Shown: positions 35,258 through 44,145, counted from the first letter of the stretch. The stretch: 64,000 nucleotides of DNA from Chelatococcus reniformis (GCF_014640075.1 NZ_BMGG01000003.1:129866-193865); one strand, 5' to 3'. The notes: generated by a model not told the origin, from the letters alone. A program made the numbers and translations.

Positions 35258-35692
35258 TCAGCTCCGGCCCGTATCGCCCAGCGTGAACGGCTGCGGCAGC
35301 AGGTCCGCGAGTGTGAACGTGCCGACCCCGACGACCTCAACCGGCAGGCTTGAATCCGCGAACTCGGCCATCACCTGGCGGCAGGCGCCGCACGGCATCA
35401 GGGTGGACGCCGGCCCGCCGGGCGAAGCATCGATGCAGGCCACCGCCACCGCCTCGAGCCGACGCGCACCGGCTGCGACCGCCTTGAAGATCGCGACGCG
35501 CTCGGCGCAGATGGCCAAGCCGTACGAGGCATTCTCGACGTTGCAGCCGGTGTAGACCTGGCCGCCGGCACGCACGGCGGCGCCGACGCGAAAGCGGGAA
35601 TAGGGCGCATGCGCATTCAATGCGGCGGCCTGAGCCGCAGCGGTCAGTCCGCTCGCGCGGGAAGCCGGATCGGGCGCTGTCACCGACGCCAT
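35258..35692 (-). CDS. cdd: cytidine deaminase
   Basis: 144 residues from the ATG at 35692, preceded by GAAGGGTG. It deaminates cytidine and deoxycytidine to the uridine forms in pyrimidine salvage. The zinc site is fully visible: CAERVAIFKA (Cys-Ala-Glu, catalytic Glu) and the second pair in MPCGACRQVMAEF. APYSRFRVGAAV and CNVENASYGL are the substrate motifs. The length agrees with the tetrameric short form. It is convergent with one orphan binding protein and divergent from the next, so a nucleoside ligand for those proteins is thinkable but unproven. Confidence 0.94.
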   Translation of the reverse strand: MASVTAPDPASRASGLTAAAQAAALNAHAPYSRFRVGAAVRAGGQVYTGCNVENASYGLAICAERVAIFKAVAAGARRLEAVAVACIDASPGGPASTLMPCGACRQVMAEFADSSLPVEVVGVGTFTLADLLPQPFTLGDTGRS

Positions 35693-35915
35693 GTCTGTTT
35701 CACCCTTCGTCCGTTCGCCGCAGATATGGCATGGGGCGACGGCGCGCGCATCTCCACACCGCGGCCGGCCATGGCGCGGCAAAGCTCCAAGGCATGCGCG
35801 CCACGAGGCGATGCGGCCGCCACCGCCGATTGCACCGTCGTTTGGCGGCCAATACCATCGCGCCAATGCGCCGGCGCAGCGACGGCGGACCGAGAACACG
35901 ACGGGAGGAACATCC

Positions 35916-37121
35916 ATGCGGCACTTCATTGCTATTGCTGCCCTCTGCCTTGCGGCAGCCGTCGCGCCCGCAGCGGCGCAGACCGGTGCTCCGCCGCTCA
36001 AGCTCGGGCTCATTGTCGACATGTCGGGGCCTTATGCCGACATCACCGGCAAGGGCAGCGTGGCGGCCGCTCAGATGGCAGCCGAGGATTTCGGCGGCAA
36101 GGCGCTGGGCCGACAGATCGAGGTGATTGGGGCCGACCATCAGAACAAGGCCGACATCGCCGGCGCCACCGCGCGCGAATGGTTCGACAGCCAGGGGGTG
36201 GAAGCGATCATGGACGTCGCCGCCTCCGCCACCGCCCTCGCCGCCAATGAGATCGCCAAGGCGCGCGGCAAGATCATCATCTTCAGCGGACCGGGCGCCC
36301 TGCGGCTGACCAACGAGGCCTGCGGCCCCTACTCCGTGCATTGGGCCTACGACACCTACGCACTGGCCCATGGCACCGGCCTCGCCACCGTAAAGCAGGG
36401 CTACGACACCTGGTTCTTCCTGACGGCCGACTATGCCTTCGGCCACGATCTGGAGAAGGACACCGCGACCGTCGTCAAGGCCGAGGGCGGCAAGGTGGTC
36501 GGCCAGGTCCGCCACCCCATGAACACGGCGGACTTCTCCTCCTACCTGCTCCAGGCACAGGCCTCGAAGGCCAAAGTGGTCGGCCTGGCGAACGCCGGCG
36601 CCGACATGATCAACACCATCAAGCAGGCGGCGGAGTTCGGCATTCCGGAGTCGGGTCAGCGGCTCGCAGGCCTGCTCGTCTTCGTCTCCGATGTCCACAG
36701 CCTCGGCCTCAAGGTAGCCCAGGGCATGCTGCTGACCGACGCCTTCTATTGGGACATGAACGACGAGACGCGGGCCTTCGCTCAGCGCTTCTCCAAGCGC
36801 GTCGGCCAGATGCCCGGCATGGCCCATGCGGGCGTCTACTCCTCCACGCTGCATTATCTCAAGGCGGTCGCGCAGGCCGGGACGACGGATGCGGCGGCCG
36901 TGATGAAGGCCATGAAGGCGGCACCGGTCAACGACGTCTTCGCCAAGAACGGGCGCATCCGCGACGACGGCCGCATGGTGCACGACATGTATCTCTTCGA
37001 GGTGAAGAAACCCGCCGAGTCCAAGGGCGCGTGGGACTACTATAAGCAGCTGGCGACGATTCCCGCGGACCAGGCATTCCTGCCGCTCGACCAATCCAAA
37101 TGTCCGCTCGTCAAGCATTGA
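35916..37121 (+). CDS. ABC transporter substrate-binding protein (amino acid/amide type, divergent)
   Basis: 401 residues from the ATG at 35916 after GGGAGGAACATCC. The signal peptide is RHFIAIAALCLAAAVAPAAA, ending AQ. LGLIVDMSGPYADITGKGSV (about 32) and DTWFFLTADYAFGHDLEKDT (about 165) are typical of amide/urea-like subfamily members. It is not close to the three LIV paralogues at 26400, 33842 and 49429. It is followed 19 bp later by an acyl-CoA ligase, so the imported ligand may be a carboxylic acid activated by that enzyme. This coupling is inference. Confidence 0.87.
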   Translation: MRHFIAIAALCLAAAVAPAAAQTGAPPLKLGLIVDMSGPYADITGKGSVAAAQMAAEDFGGKALGRQIEVIGADHQNKADIAGATAREWFDSQGVEAIMDVAASATALAANEIAKARGKIIIFSGPGALRLTNEACGPYSVHWAYDTYALAHGTGLATVKQGYDTWFFLTADYAFGHDLEKDTATVVKAEGGKVVGQVRHPMNTADFSSYLLQAQASKAKVVGLANAGADMINTIKQAAEFGIPESGQRLAGLLVFVSDVHSLGLKVAQGMLLTDAFYWDMNDETRAFAQRFSKRVGQMPGMAHAGVYSSTLHYLKAVAQAGTTDAAAVMKAMKAAPVNDVFAKNGRIRDDGRMVHDMYLFEVKKPAESKGAWDYYKQLATIPADQAFLPLDQSKCPLVKH

Positions 37122-37140
37122 AGGCGAACGATCACACGCC

Positions 37141-38745
37141 ATGACGCCCCAGGATCTCACTCCGACTGCCCTGCTCGCGCGGCACATCGCCGAGCACCCC
37201 GACTCCCCGGCCTTCATCGAGGGCGAGTGTGTCACCAGTTTCGCCGCCTTCGGCCAGCACGTTGGCCGCACTGCGGCGTGGCTCGCGCGTCAGGGCATCG
37301 GGCCCGGTGACCGTGTCGGAGTCTGGCTGGTGAACCGGGTCGAGTGGCTCGCCCTGTTCTTCGCGCTCGGCCGGCTGGGCGCGACGCTGGTCGCCGTCAA
37401 CACCCGCTACCGTTCGGCGGAACTCGAGCACATCCTGGGCCTCAGCGGCGCGCGCCTGCTCGTGCTGCAGCTCAACTTCCGCAGCATCGACTTTCCGGCC
37501 GTGCTCGCCGGCGTCGACAGCGCCAAGCTGCCGGCCCTGGAACGCATCGCCGTCGTCGATGCGGCCGGCGCTGGCTTGCAGACGATTCTCGGCAAGCCGG
37601 CGGTGGCGTTCGACGCTTTCGCCACGGAGGCCGTGCCGCCGGCGGACGCCTCTGCCGCCGACGCGCCGCTGATCCTGTTCACCACCTCGGGCACCACGCG
37701 GGGGCCGAAGCTCGTCGTGCACCCGCAGCGCACCCTGACGCTGCATGGCCAGCGCTGCGCCGCGGCGTTCGGGCTCGGCGCGCCGGACGCCAAGCTGTTG
37801 GCCGCCATGCCGTTCTGCGGCGTCTTCGGCATGGCCGCGCTGATGGCGGCGTTCGCCGGCGGTATCCCTTCCGTCCTGCTGGATGCGGTCGACGCCGAAG
37901 CGACGGCCGATCTGATCCGCCGGCACGCCGTCACGCACACCTTCGGCAGCGACGAGATGTTCCGCCGCATCGGCGAGATCGTGCCCGGCCACGACCCCTT
38001 CCCTTCCGCGCGTGTCTTCGGGTTCGCTGCCTTCGGCCCCGGCGCAGCGGACCTCGCCACGGCGGCATGGGCCCGCCGCATTCCGATGCTGGGGCTCTAC
38101 GGCTCCAGCGAGGTGCTCGCGCTCTTCTCCATGCAGCCGCTCCATCTACCGATCGCCGAGCGTGTCGAGGGCGGCGGCCGGCCGGCCTCGCCCGACGCCG
38201 AGGTGCGCGTGCGCGACATCGACAGCGGCGAACTGCTGGCGCCGGGCGAGAGCGGCGAGATCGAGATCCGCGCGCCGACGAACTTCAGCGGCTATCTGAA
38301 CAACCCGGAGGCGACGGCCGAGGCCGTTCGGCCCGACGGCTTCTTCCGCACGGGCGACCTGGGACGCCTGCGGTCCGACGGCACCTTCGTCTACGAGGCG
38401 CGGCGCGGCGATGCCATCCGCCTCGGCGGCTTCCTGGTGAGCCCGACCGAGATCGAGGACGTGCTGAAGCAGGTGCCCGGGGTCGCCGACGTGCAGGTCG
38501 TCGCCGTCGAGATCGCTGGCCAGATGCGCGCCGTCGCCTTCGCCATCGCGTCACCCGCGCGGGAGCCGGCCGAAGCCGAGGTCATCGCCGCAGCCAAGGC
38601 CGCCATGGCGGCGTTCAAAGTGCCGGCCCGCGTCTGGTTTATCGACGAATTCCCGACGACGCCGAGCGCCAACGGCACCAAGATCCAGAAGGCCAAATTG
38701 CGCGAGATGGCAATGGAGCGCTTGCGTGCGGAGACGGGCGCTTGA
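37141..38745 (+). CDS. AMP-dependent acyl-CoA synthetase
   Basis: 534 residues. The P-loop is LFTTSGTTRGPKLVVHP near residue 180, with Arg where Gly/Lys is usual. YGSSEVLALFSMQP is near 320, and FFRTGDLGRLRSDGTFVYEA with RRGDAIRLGGFLVSP near 402-430. The C-terminal lysine lies in PSANGTKIQKAKLREMA near 515. It makes acyl-CoA from a free acid, ATP and CoA. It is adjacent to the divergent binding protein 19 bp upstream. The substrate is not determinable. Confidence 0.87.
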   Translation: MTPQDLTPTALLARHIAEHPDSPAFIEGECVTSFAAFGQHVGRTAAWLARQGIGPGDRVGVWLVNRVEWLALFFALGRLGATLVAVNTRYRSAELEHILGLSGARLLVLQLNFRSIDFPAVLAGVDSAKLPALERIAVVDAAGAGLQTILGKPAVAFDAFATEAVPPADASAADAPLILFTTSGTTRGPKLVVHPQRTLTLHGQRCAAAFGLGAPDAKLLAAMPFCGVFGMAALMAAFAGGIPSVLLDAVDAEATADLIRRHAVTHTFGSDEMFRRIGEIVPGHDPFPSARVFGFAAFGPGAADLATAAWARRIPMLGLYGSSEVLALFSMQPLHLPIAERVEGGGRPASPDAEVRVRDIDSGELLAPGESGEIEIRAPTNFSGYLNNPEATAEAVRPDGFFRTGDLGRLRSDGTFVYEARRGDAIRLGGFLVSPTEIEDVLKQVPGVADVQVVAVEIAGQMRAVAFAIASPAREPAEAEVIAAAKAAMAAFKVPARVWFIDEFPTTPSANGTKIQKAKLREMAMERLRAETGA

Positions 38746-38895
38746 GGGCAGGAGCCACACCTCGAGCTCACTGGATCGGACAACCATCGAACGCGAAGGG
38801 ATGGGCGAACGCGCGGCCATCCATGCGGTCAGCTCGGACGCCCAGGGGCGGGACGGCGCGCCGGCTGAGAAATCGCTTTGTAACAACAGCCCGAT

Positions 38896-39039
38896 CTACG
38901 TGTTCGGCACGGCGCCATATCGCTTGTCCAGCTCCAGGAATTCACCGAGCAGAGCCGCCCGCATGGATTCGAGGGGATCGCCGTAGCGGCCGAGCGTCGT
39001 GGCCGAATATGCTTCGTCGCTGCCGGTCGCTTCTCGATC
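38896..39039 (-). pseudogene. possible C-terminal gene remnant, family not recognised
   Basis: A minus-strand frame ending at the stop 38896-38898 reads TGSDEAYSATTLGRYGDPLE then SMRAALLGEFLELDKRYGAV and PNT. It has protein-like composition and no start of its own. It follows the HxlR gene on the same strand by about 30 bp. It may be the tail of a deleted gene, a frameshifted ORF, or a chance reading. The rest of 38746-39070 shows nothing. Confidence 0.25.
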
Positions 39040-39070
39040 TCGCCCCTCAGCTGAGGGCGGCAGTTGACGA

Positions 39071-39445
39071 CTACGCCGGATGGCTTGCTGAAAAGCGTCT
39101 CGCCTCGATCAATACAGGCATCAATTGCCGCCCCCTCGCGGACAACTGATATTCGACACGAAGCGGCTTCTCGGCGAAGTCGATCCTTTCGATGAGACGA
39201 TCCTTTTCCAGCTCGCGCAGATGCTGTGTGAGCATTTTCTGCGAAATGCCGGGCATATCCCGCATCAGCCGGGACGACCGCATGGTGGAGTCCGCATAAA
39301 GACGAAACAGGATCGGGAGTTTCCAACGTCCCTGAACCATGCGCACCACGCGGGTCACATGCGCGACGGCGCCATCAGGCCCGAGACAGACGCCCCGCTC
39401 CTCGGCCGCAGCAGGCACTTTAAAGTGCGTACTTGTCTCACCCAT
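39071..39445 (-). CDS. HxlR family winged helix regulator
   Basis: 124 residues from the ATG at 39445. The HxlR core is VVRMVQGRWKLPILFRLYA (about 33-51), then MRDMPGISQKMLTQHLRELE, DRLIERIDFAEKPLRVEYQL and LSARGRQLMPVL. The usual N-terminal sensor Cys is present as VCLGPD near residue 20. It is divergent from an SDR gene by 51 bp, a common pairing in which HxlR proteins respond to quinones or electrophiles. A perfect palindrome lies in its first codons (39415-39428), which suggests either autoregulation or a later start. Confidence 0.88.
   Translation of the reverse strand: MGETSTHFKVPAAAEERGVCLGPDGAVAHVTRVVRMVQGRWKLPILFRLYADSTMRSSRLMRDMPGISQKMLTQHLRELEKDRLIERIDFAEKPLRVEYQLSARGRQLMPVLIEARRFSASHPA
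39415..39428. promoter_or_regulatory. perfect palindrome GCACTTTAAAGTGC, candidate HxlR operator
   Basis: A perfect 14-bp palindrome. A second overlapping inverted repeat, AAGT-GCGT-ACTT, occupies 39423-39434. The AAGT/ACTT half-sites are like those bound by several HxlR-type regulators. The sites lie 69-82 bp upstream of the divergent SDR start and within the first 11 codons of the annotated HxlR frame. Confidence 0.5.
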
Positions 39446-39496
39446 CGTCTTGATCGACCTACCTTGCCATCAGCCGCGTAGAATGGGTTTCGGGCG

Positions 39497-40309
39497 ATGG
39501 ATCTGCAACTGAACGACAAGACGGCGTTGGTAACGGGCAGCAGCAAAGGCATCGGCGAGGCCATCGCCAGGACCCTGGCGCGCGAGGGGGCAAGCGTCGT
39601 CGTTCATGGCCGCGATCGCTCGCAGGCCGAGCGCGTGGCCGACGCCATCACCGCACAAGGCGGCCGCGCCTATGCCGTGCTGGGCGACCTGACGCAGGAC
39701 GAAGGGGTCGAACGGCTGGTCGCGGAGGCGGAAGGCCGCGTCGGCGCGATCGACATTCTGATCAACAACGCCGGGGGCTCGGGCCCGAAGAATGACTGGC
39801 GGACGACGGAGCCGACCGGGTGGACATCCACATATGATCGCAATGTCCTTGCCGCGGTTCGCGTCACAACGCGCCTTCTGCCCGGGATGCGGCGAGCCCA
39901 TTGGGGGCGTGTGATCAACATTTCGAGCGCGGCGGCAACGATGCCGCCATCGACGGGCCCTGACTATTCTGCGGCGAAGGCAGCGATGAACGCCATGACC
40001 GCCTCTATGGCGAAAGCGGTGGCGGCCGAGGGCGTGACGGTGAACGCTATTTCCCCCGGAACGATCAGAAGCGCGAAGCTCGAAGATGGCTTTCGCACCG
40101 TCGCGGCAGAGCGTGGCATCGCGGCGAAAGACGCGCCTTGGGCGGATATCCAGCGCGACGTCCTGCCGTTGTTCGCCCAGGTTCCAGTCGGCCGGGTCGG
40201 AGAGCTGAATGAGCTCGCGGATGCCGTCGCCTTCCTTGCCAGCCCACTCGCGGGATACATCACTGGCGTCAATCTGCGGGTCGACGGCGGCCTCTCTCCC
40301 CTCCTCTAG
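39497..40309 (+). CDS. SDR family oxidoreductase
   Basis: 270 residues from the ATG at 39497. GSSKGIGEAIARTLAREGASVV near 12 is the NADP-type loop, with VHGRDRSQAE supplying Arg at the end of beta-2. INNAGGSGPK near 89 and the active site INISSAAATMPPSTGPDYSAAKAAM near 140 (YSAAK) are intact. YITGVNLRVDGGLSPLL ends the protein. It is divergent from HxlR, hence probably its target. The substrate is likely a carbonyl or quinone, but this is inferred from the pairing only. Confidence 0.9.
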   Translation: MDLQLNDKTALVTGSSKGIGEAIARTLAREGASVVVHGRDRSQAERVADAITAQGGRAYAVLGDLTQDEGVERLVAEAEGRVGAIDILINNAGGSGPKNDWRTTEPTGWTSTYDRNVLAAVRVTTRLLPGMRRAHWGRVINISSAAATMPPSTGPDYSAAKAAMNAMTASMAKAVAAEGVTVNAISPGTIRSAKLEDGFRTVAAERGIAAKDAPWADIQRDVLPLFAQVPVGRVGELNELADAVAFLASPLAGYITGVNLRVDGGLSPLL

Positions 40310-40592
40310 GCAGCTTCGATCTCCAGGCCGTGCCGACCTGAATCTTGATGGATGCGGGGCCTCGACGAATGCCCGAGCGACGCTTGCGCAGCCTTGGCCG
40401 GATCGCCCGGTTGATTGCCGCTCTTCGCCTGGCCTGCGGCACGGATTGGGTGCATCACCGCATCATAGTCGACGATGCTGCGGGGCGTGCGATCCATGGG
40501 TCGTCCGGCCCAATCGGTGCGGAATTGGCCGGGCGCGAGCGCCGTCACCCGGATGCCGAAGCCCGGCGCGAGGCGGGCCTCTTTAGCGCAGT
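40310..40592 (-). pseudogene. C-terminal remnant of an SDR oxidoreductase, frameshifted
   Basis: The minus-strand frame reads AKEARLAPGFGIRVTALAPG, QFRTDWAGRPMDRTPRSIVD, YDAVMHPIRAAGQAKSGNQP and GDPAKAAQA. This is the C-terminal half of a classical SDR of the kind with QFRTDW...TPRSIADYDA and QPGDPAKAAQALLA. After AKAAQA the frame turns to unrelated residues (SLGHSSRPR). The +2 frame there gives AFVEAPHPSRFR, consistent with a single-frame shift. The nucleotide-binding half and the YxxxK are missing; the break is at about 40592. Confidence 0.7.
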
Positions 40593-40599
40593 TGGAGGG

Positions 40600-41390
40600 T
40601 CACGCGGACTCATGCGCCTGCTCCGGTTCGCCAAACCATCGCGATGCAGCCGTCGCAACGTGCGCGTCGTCAGGGTGGGCGGTCTGACCAGACCAGGCGA
40701 CAAAGCCATCGGGACGAACCAGCACGGCGCTCACGCCCGGCCGCTCTTTGGCGTCGCATGCGACATACGTGATGCGCCCGCGCCAGCGGCTTACGAGTGC
40801 CCGAAGCGATGAACGATCGTCAAAGTCCAGAAACAGGCCTCTCCCCTCGTGCAGGAGCTCGCCGATCCTTGGCCCGTCGATCAGCTCGAAATCGGGAACG
40901 CTGCAGCCCACCAGCGGATCGGTGCCGCCAAGGTCGTAGCGCAGAGCAACACCCGATACGCGCTCGGCGAAGTAGGTCGCCCCGTCGCGCGTGCCGATGA
41001 GATCGCGCATGATGGCCGCGAGCGCGCGCGTGCTCCGCGTGGGCCGCATGAGCGCGACCTGGGCGCGCGACCAGTCGAGAACCCGTGCTCCCACCGGATG
41101 GCGTTCGTCCAGATAGCTATCGAGCAGACCGGCCGGCGCGTCCCCACGGAGCGTGGCGGCCAGCTTCCAACCGAGGTTCATCGCGTCGCCGAGCCCAAGA
41201 TTGAGCCCCTGGCCGCCCAAGGGGGAATGGATGTGCGCGGCATCGCCGGCGAGCAGAACTCGTCCTCTTCGGTAGGCAGGGGCCTGATAGGCCCGGTCCG
41301 TCCAGGTCGCGGCGAGCCTTAGGTCGGTCAAGGCGACGTCCGTGCCGTTCCGCACGGCTGCCGCCTCGGCCTGGATATTGCCAAATGGCA
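40600..41390 (-). pseudogene. 5'-truncated FAD-dependent monooxygenase (PheA/TfdB family)
   Basis: The minus-strand frame ends at 40600 and contains only the C-terminal half of the family: TDLRLAATWTDRAYQAPAYR, RGRVLLAGDAAHIHSPLGGQ, GLNLGLGDAMNLGWKLAATL and the thioredoxin-like end VSAVLVRPDGFVAWSG. The N-terminal ~260 residues with the GxGxxG FAD motif are absent. In their place is unrelated sequence leading into the Xre-RES module at 41431. It abuts the SDR remnant with an 8-bp gap, so the two are remnants on the same strand. Confidence 0.75.
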
Positions 41391-41430
41391 TCAGACTTAT
41401 TAAATTGAGCCAGATGACTAGAAGACGCCC

Positions 41431-41841
41431 ATGACCACGCTCACACGGATCACCAGCGAGGCGCGGCCGTTCTCGCCCGAGCCCGTCACCGACGAGGAGG
41501 CGGAGGCGATGTTCCGCGCCTCCCTCAACCTGTTCCGCCTGTGGGGCGTGACCGACGATCAGGCGGCGACCATGCTCGACCTGCCGCGGCGGACCTATGC
41601 GCGCTGGAAGGGTGGCGACATCGGCCGGATCGGGCGCGACGGCAAGGCGCGGCTGTCCAACCTCATGGGCGTTCACAAAGCACTGAGGATCGTCTTCAGC
41701 GAGGCCGCGCGGGGCTACGCCTGGATCAAGGCCCCCAACGACGCGTTCGGCGGCCGTTCGGCGCTCGATGTGATGCTCGGCGGCGAATTGACCGACCTGA
41801 TGCGGGTGCGCCGCTACCTGGACGCGGAGCGCGGCTGGTGA
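41431..41841 (+). CDS. Xre/MbcA/ParS-type antitoxin
   Basis: 136 residues from the ATG at 41431. An Xre-like helix-turn-helix is at about 29-60 (LFRLWGVTDDQAATMLDLPR, then RTYARWK). The toxin-binding DUF2384 domain follows to the C-terminus: LSNLMGVHKALRIVF, then YAWIKAPNDAFGGRSALDVM. The antitoxin end overlaps the toxin start by four bases (GTGA), as in MbcTA/Xre-RES operons. It should neutralise the RES protein and repress the promoter. The module starts right after the truncated monooxygenase, suggesting horizontal arrival. Confidence 0.9.
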   Translation: MTTLTRITSEARPFSPEPVTDEEAEAMFRASLNLFRLWGVTDDQAATMLDLPRRTYARWKGGDIGRIGRDGKARLSNLMGVHKALRIVFSEAARGYAWIKAPNDAFGGRSALDVMLGGELTDLMRVRRYLDAERGW

Positions 41842-42551
41842 TCGATCCGGCCGGGGTGCCGGCCAGCCGTGTCCGGTGGGTCGGCGCACGCCGCATCATC
41901 CGCAGCGTCTATCCGCCCATCGATCTGTTCGAGGACATTGCGGATCCGGCCGATTGGCCGCTCCTGATCGCCGCCGAGCAGAAGACCAATCCGCGACTGA
42001 TGGAGGCGCTGGGCGCCCTCGACCTGGTCCCGGCGACGCGCCGTGTCTCCGGCCCCGGGGCGACGTTCCTGATGGCGCCGTTCACCCACGTCAGCCCGGA
42101 CCGGCCCAGCCGTCTGACCCGGGGAGCCTACGGCGTGCTCTATGCCGCCCGGCATTTCCAGACCGCGCTCCTGGAGACCATTCACCACCACGCGCGCTTC
42201 ATGGCCCGAACCCGGGAGAGGCCGGGTTGGACATCGCATTTCCGCGAGCTCGCCCTCGATATCGACGCTTTGCTGCACGATCTGCGCGGCGGCGCCCCCG
42301 CCTTCCACGAGGCCCTGGATCCGGACGACCATACCGGCGCACAGGACCTCGCGGCGGCTCTGCGGGCGGCCGCCTCGGAAGGCCTGGTGTATCCGAGCCG
42401 CCGCGACCCTGACGGGCAATGCGCCGGGCTGTTCTATCCCGACCGCGCGGCGAACGTCGTGCAGGGCCGTCATCTCGACTACCATTGGGACGGCGCGCGG
42501 GTGGATCTCTACCGCGACGCGGGCAGCGGCGACGTCTACCGGATCGGCTGA
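41838..42551 (+). CDS. RES-domain NAD+ phosphorylase/hydrolase toxin
   Basis: 237 residues from a GTG that overlaps the antitoxin stop. The RES Arg is in ARRIIRSVYPPIDLFEDIAD near residue 16-35, and a Tyr in GAYGVLYAARHFQTALLET near 95-113 (Glu). The third motif is EGLVYPSRRDPDGQCAGLFYP (Ser near 186). These are the Arg-Glu-Ser positions that name the fold. Proven members degrade NAD+ and cause growth arrest unless bound by their Xre partner. All three catalytic residues are kept, so it is likely active. Confidence 0.88.
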   Translation: MIDPAGVPASRVRWVGARRIIRSVYPPIDLFEDIADPADWPLLIAAEQKTNPRLMEALGALDLVPATRRVSGPGATFLMAPFTHVSPDRPSRLTRGAYGVLYAARHFQTALLETIHHHARFMARTRERPGWTSHFRELALDIDALLHDLRGGAPAFHEALDPDDHTGAQDLAAALRAAASEGLVYPSRRDPDGQCAGLFYPDRAANVVQGRHLDYHWDGARVDLYRDAGSGDVYRIG

Positions 42552-42660
42552 GGCGAAGCGCGATCGCGTGCCGTCGCGCGCGGACCATGACCTGCGAGGT
42601 AATCGACGCGGGCCTGCCCGGCGGGGACAACATGCGATATGCCCATGCCACGAGGCCCCC

Positions 42661-44076
42661 ATGCAGCAGATCGCCCTCTCGCAGACCGCCGCCGCCCATG
42701 ACCGGCGCTGGTGGGTGCTGGCCACCGTCGTCTCCGCCCAGTTCATGTTCGGGGTCGACGCCTTCATCGTCAACGTGGCGCTGCCGACCATCGCCACCGA
42801 GCTTCAAGCCAGCACCGCGCAGATCGAGGCCGTCGTCGCCATCTATCTGATCGGCTATGCGACGCTGGTGGTGACCGGCGGCCGGCTCGGCGACATCTTC
42901 GGCACCCGCGCCACGTTCATCACCGGCGTGGCGGGCTTCACCCTCACCTCCCTGTGGTGCGGCCTGGCGCAGTCGGGACCCGAGCTCATCGTCGCGCGGC
43001 TCGCCCAGGGCGCCACCGCAGCGCTGATGGTGCCGCAGGTGCTGGCGACGCTGCACGTGCTGTTCTCCGACGAAGCGCGCGGGCGTGCCTTCGCCGTCTA
43101 CGGCATCGTGCTGGGGCTCGCCGGCGCGGCCGGCTTCCTGCTCGGCGGCCTGCTGGTGACGCTCGATCTCGGCGGCCTCGGCTGGCGGGCAGTGTTCTTC
43201 GTCAACGTGCCCTTCGGCATCGCCATCATCGTCGCCGCAGCCGCCCTCGTGCCGTCTCTTGCCCGCAAAGAGGGAACGCGGCTCGATCTCCCCGGCGCCG
43301 CCATCCTGTTCGTGGCGCTGCTCTGCTTGATCGGCCCGCTGTTGTTCGGACGTGACCTCGGCTGGAGCGCCTGGGTGTGGCTCACCATGGCGGCAGGGCT
43401 TGCCATCCTGCGCGGTTTCCTCAGCTTCGAGCGCCGTGTCGCGGCGCGCGGCGGCCTTCCGCTGGTCGACCTCGCGCTGCTCGAGGACAAGGCCTTCGTG
43501 CGCGGGCTCGGGGCCGTGTTCTGCTTCTTCTGCGCCAACCTGTCGTTCTACTTCGTGATGACCCTGTTCATGCAGCAGGCCCTCGGCTTTACGCCGCTGC
43601 AATCGGGCGCAGCGGTGCTGCCGCTCGCTGTCGCCTTCGTCGTCGCCTCCCGCCATGCGGCGGCTCGCGCCCGCCACCGCGGCACGCTGGTGCTGATCGA
43701 GGGGTGCGGGCTCCAGCTCGTCGGCCTCGCCGCAGTCGCGCTGACCGTTGCCCTCGTAGCACTGCCCAGCCCGTGGCTGATCATGCTGCCGCTCGCCGTC
43801 TTCGGCTACGGCCAGGGCCTGGTCATGGCGCCCATGTCGGGAGTGGTGTTGTCGACGGTGCCCAAGGCGAGCGCCGGCTCGGGCTCCGGCCTCTACGGCA
43901 CGACCACGCAGATTGCCAACGCCGCGGGCGTGGCGGTGATCGGGGCCGTCTACTTCGCCTTCCACGCACAGGGCGCGGACCACGCCGCCATCTACGCGGC
44001 CGTCGGCGGGGTGGCGCTGGCGATCGCCGCCAGCGCCGCCTTCCTGCGCTGGATGCGCCAGGCCGCCACGGCCTGA
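42661..44076 (+). CDS. MFS transporter, DHA2 (EmrB/QacA-like) drug:H+ antiporter
   Basis: 471 residues; the predicted membrane helices approach 14. ATVVSAQFMFGVDAFIVNVALPTIATEL is helix 1 with motif D, GGRLGDIFGTRATFITGVAG near 65 holds motif A, and LAGAAGFLLGGLLVTLDLGGLGWRAVFFVNVPFG near 150-185 holds motif C. It probably exports hydrophobic or cationic compounds out of the cytoplasm. It is followed by a hairpin between it and the convergent GST. No local repressor is visible. Confidence 0.87.
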   Translation: MQQIALSQTAAAHDRRWWVLATVVSAQFMFGVDAFIVNVALPTIATELQASTAQIEAVVAIYLIGYATLVVTGGRLGDIFGTRATFITGVAGFTLTSLWCGLAQSGPELIVARLAQGATAALMVPQVLATLHVLFSDEARGRAFAVYGIVLGLAGAAGFLLGGLLVTLDLGGLGWRAVFFVNVPFGIAIIVAAAALVPSLARKEGTRLDLPGAAILFVALLCLIGPLLFGRDLGWSAWVWLTMAAGLAILRGFLSFERRVAARGGLPLVDLALLEDKAFVRGLGAVFCFFCANLSFYFVMTLFMQQALGFTPLQSGAAVLPLAVAFVVASRHAAARARHRGTLVLIEGCGLQLVGLAAVALTVALVALPSPWLIMLPLAVFGYGQGLVMAPMSGVVLSTVPKASAGSGSGLYGTTTQIANAAGVAVIGAVYFAFHAQGADHAAIYAAVGGVALAIAASAAFLRWMRQAATA

Positions 44077-44108
44077 GGCTGGCGGGCCCCCTCGCTCACG
44101 ACGGCCCA

Positions 44109-44135
44109 GGCGGACGGCGCGACAAGCCGTCCGCC
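44109..44135. terminator. bidirectional hairpin between convergent MFS and GST genes
   Basis: GGCGGACGGC (44109-44118) and GCCGTCCGCC (44126-44135), a perfect 10-bp GC-rich stem with a GCGACAA loop. The MFS stop is 33 bp upstream; the GST stop is 10 bp away on the other side. There is no T-run. Confidence 0.6.
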
Positions 44136-44145
44136 ACCGCGGCGG

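Noticed and set aside
41541-41837. Extended N-terminus for the RES toxin reaching back into the antitoxin
   Set aside because: The added residues are an out-of-frame reading of the antitoxin. The GTG at 41838, overlapping the antitoxin stop, gives the normal RES N-terminus.
41431-42551. Possible anti-phage island around the Xre-RES module
   Set aside because: No other defence gene (restriction, nuclease, CBASS, retron) is recognisable within 10 kb; a plain toxin-antitoxin module is enough.
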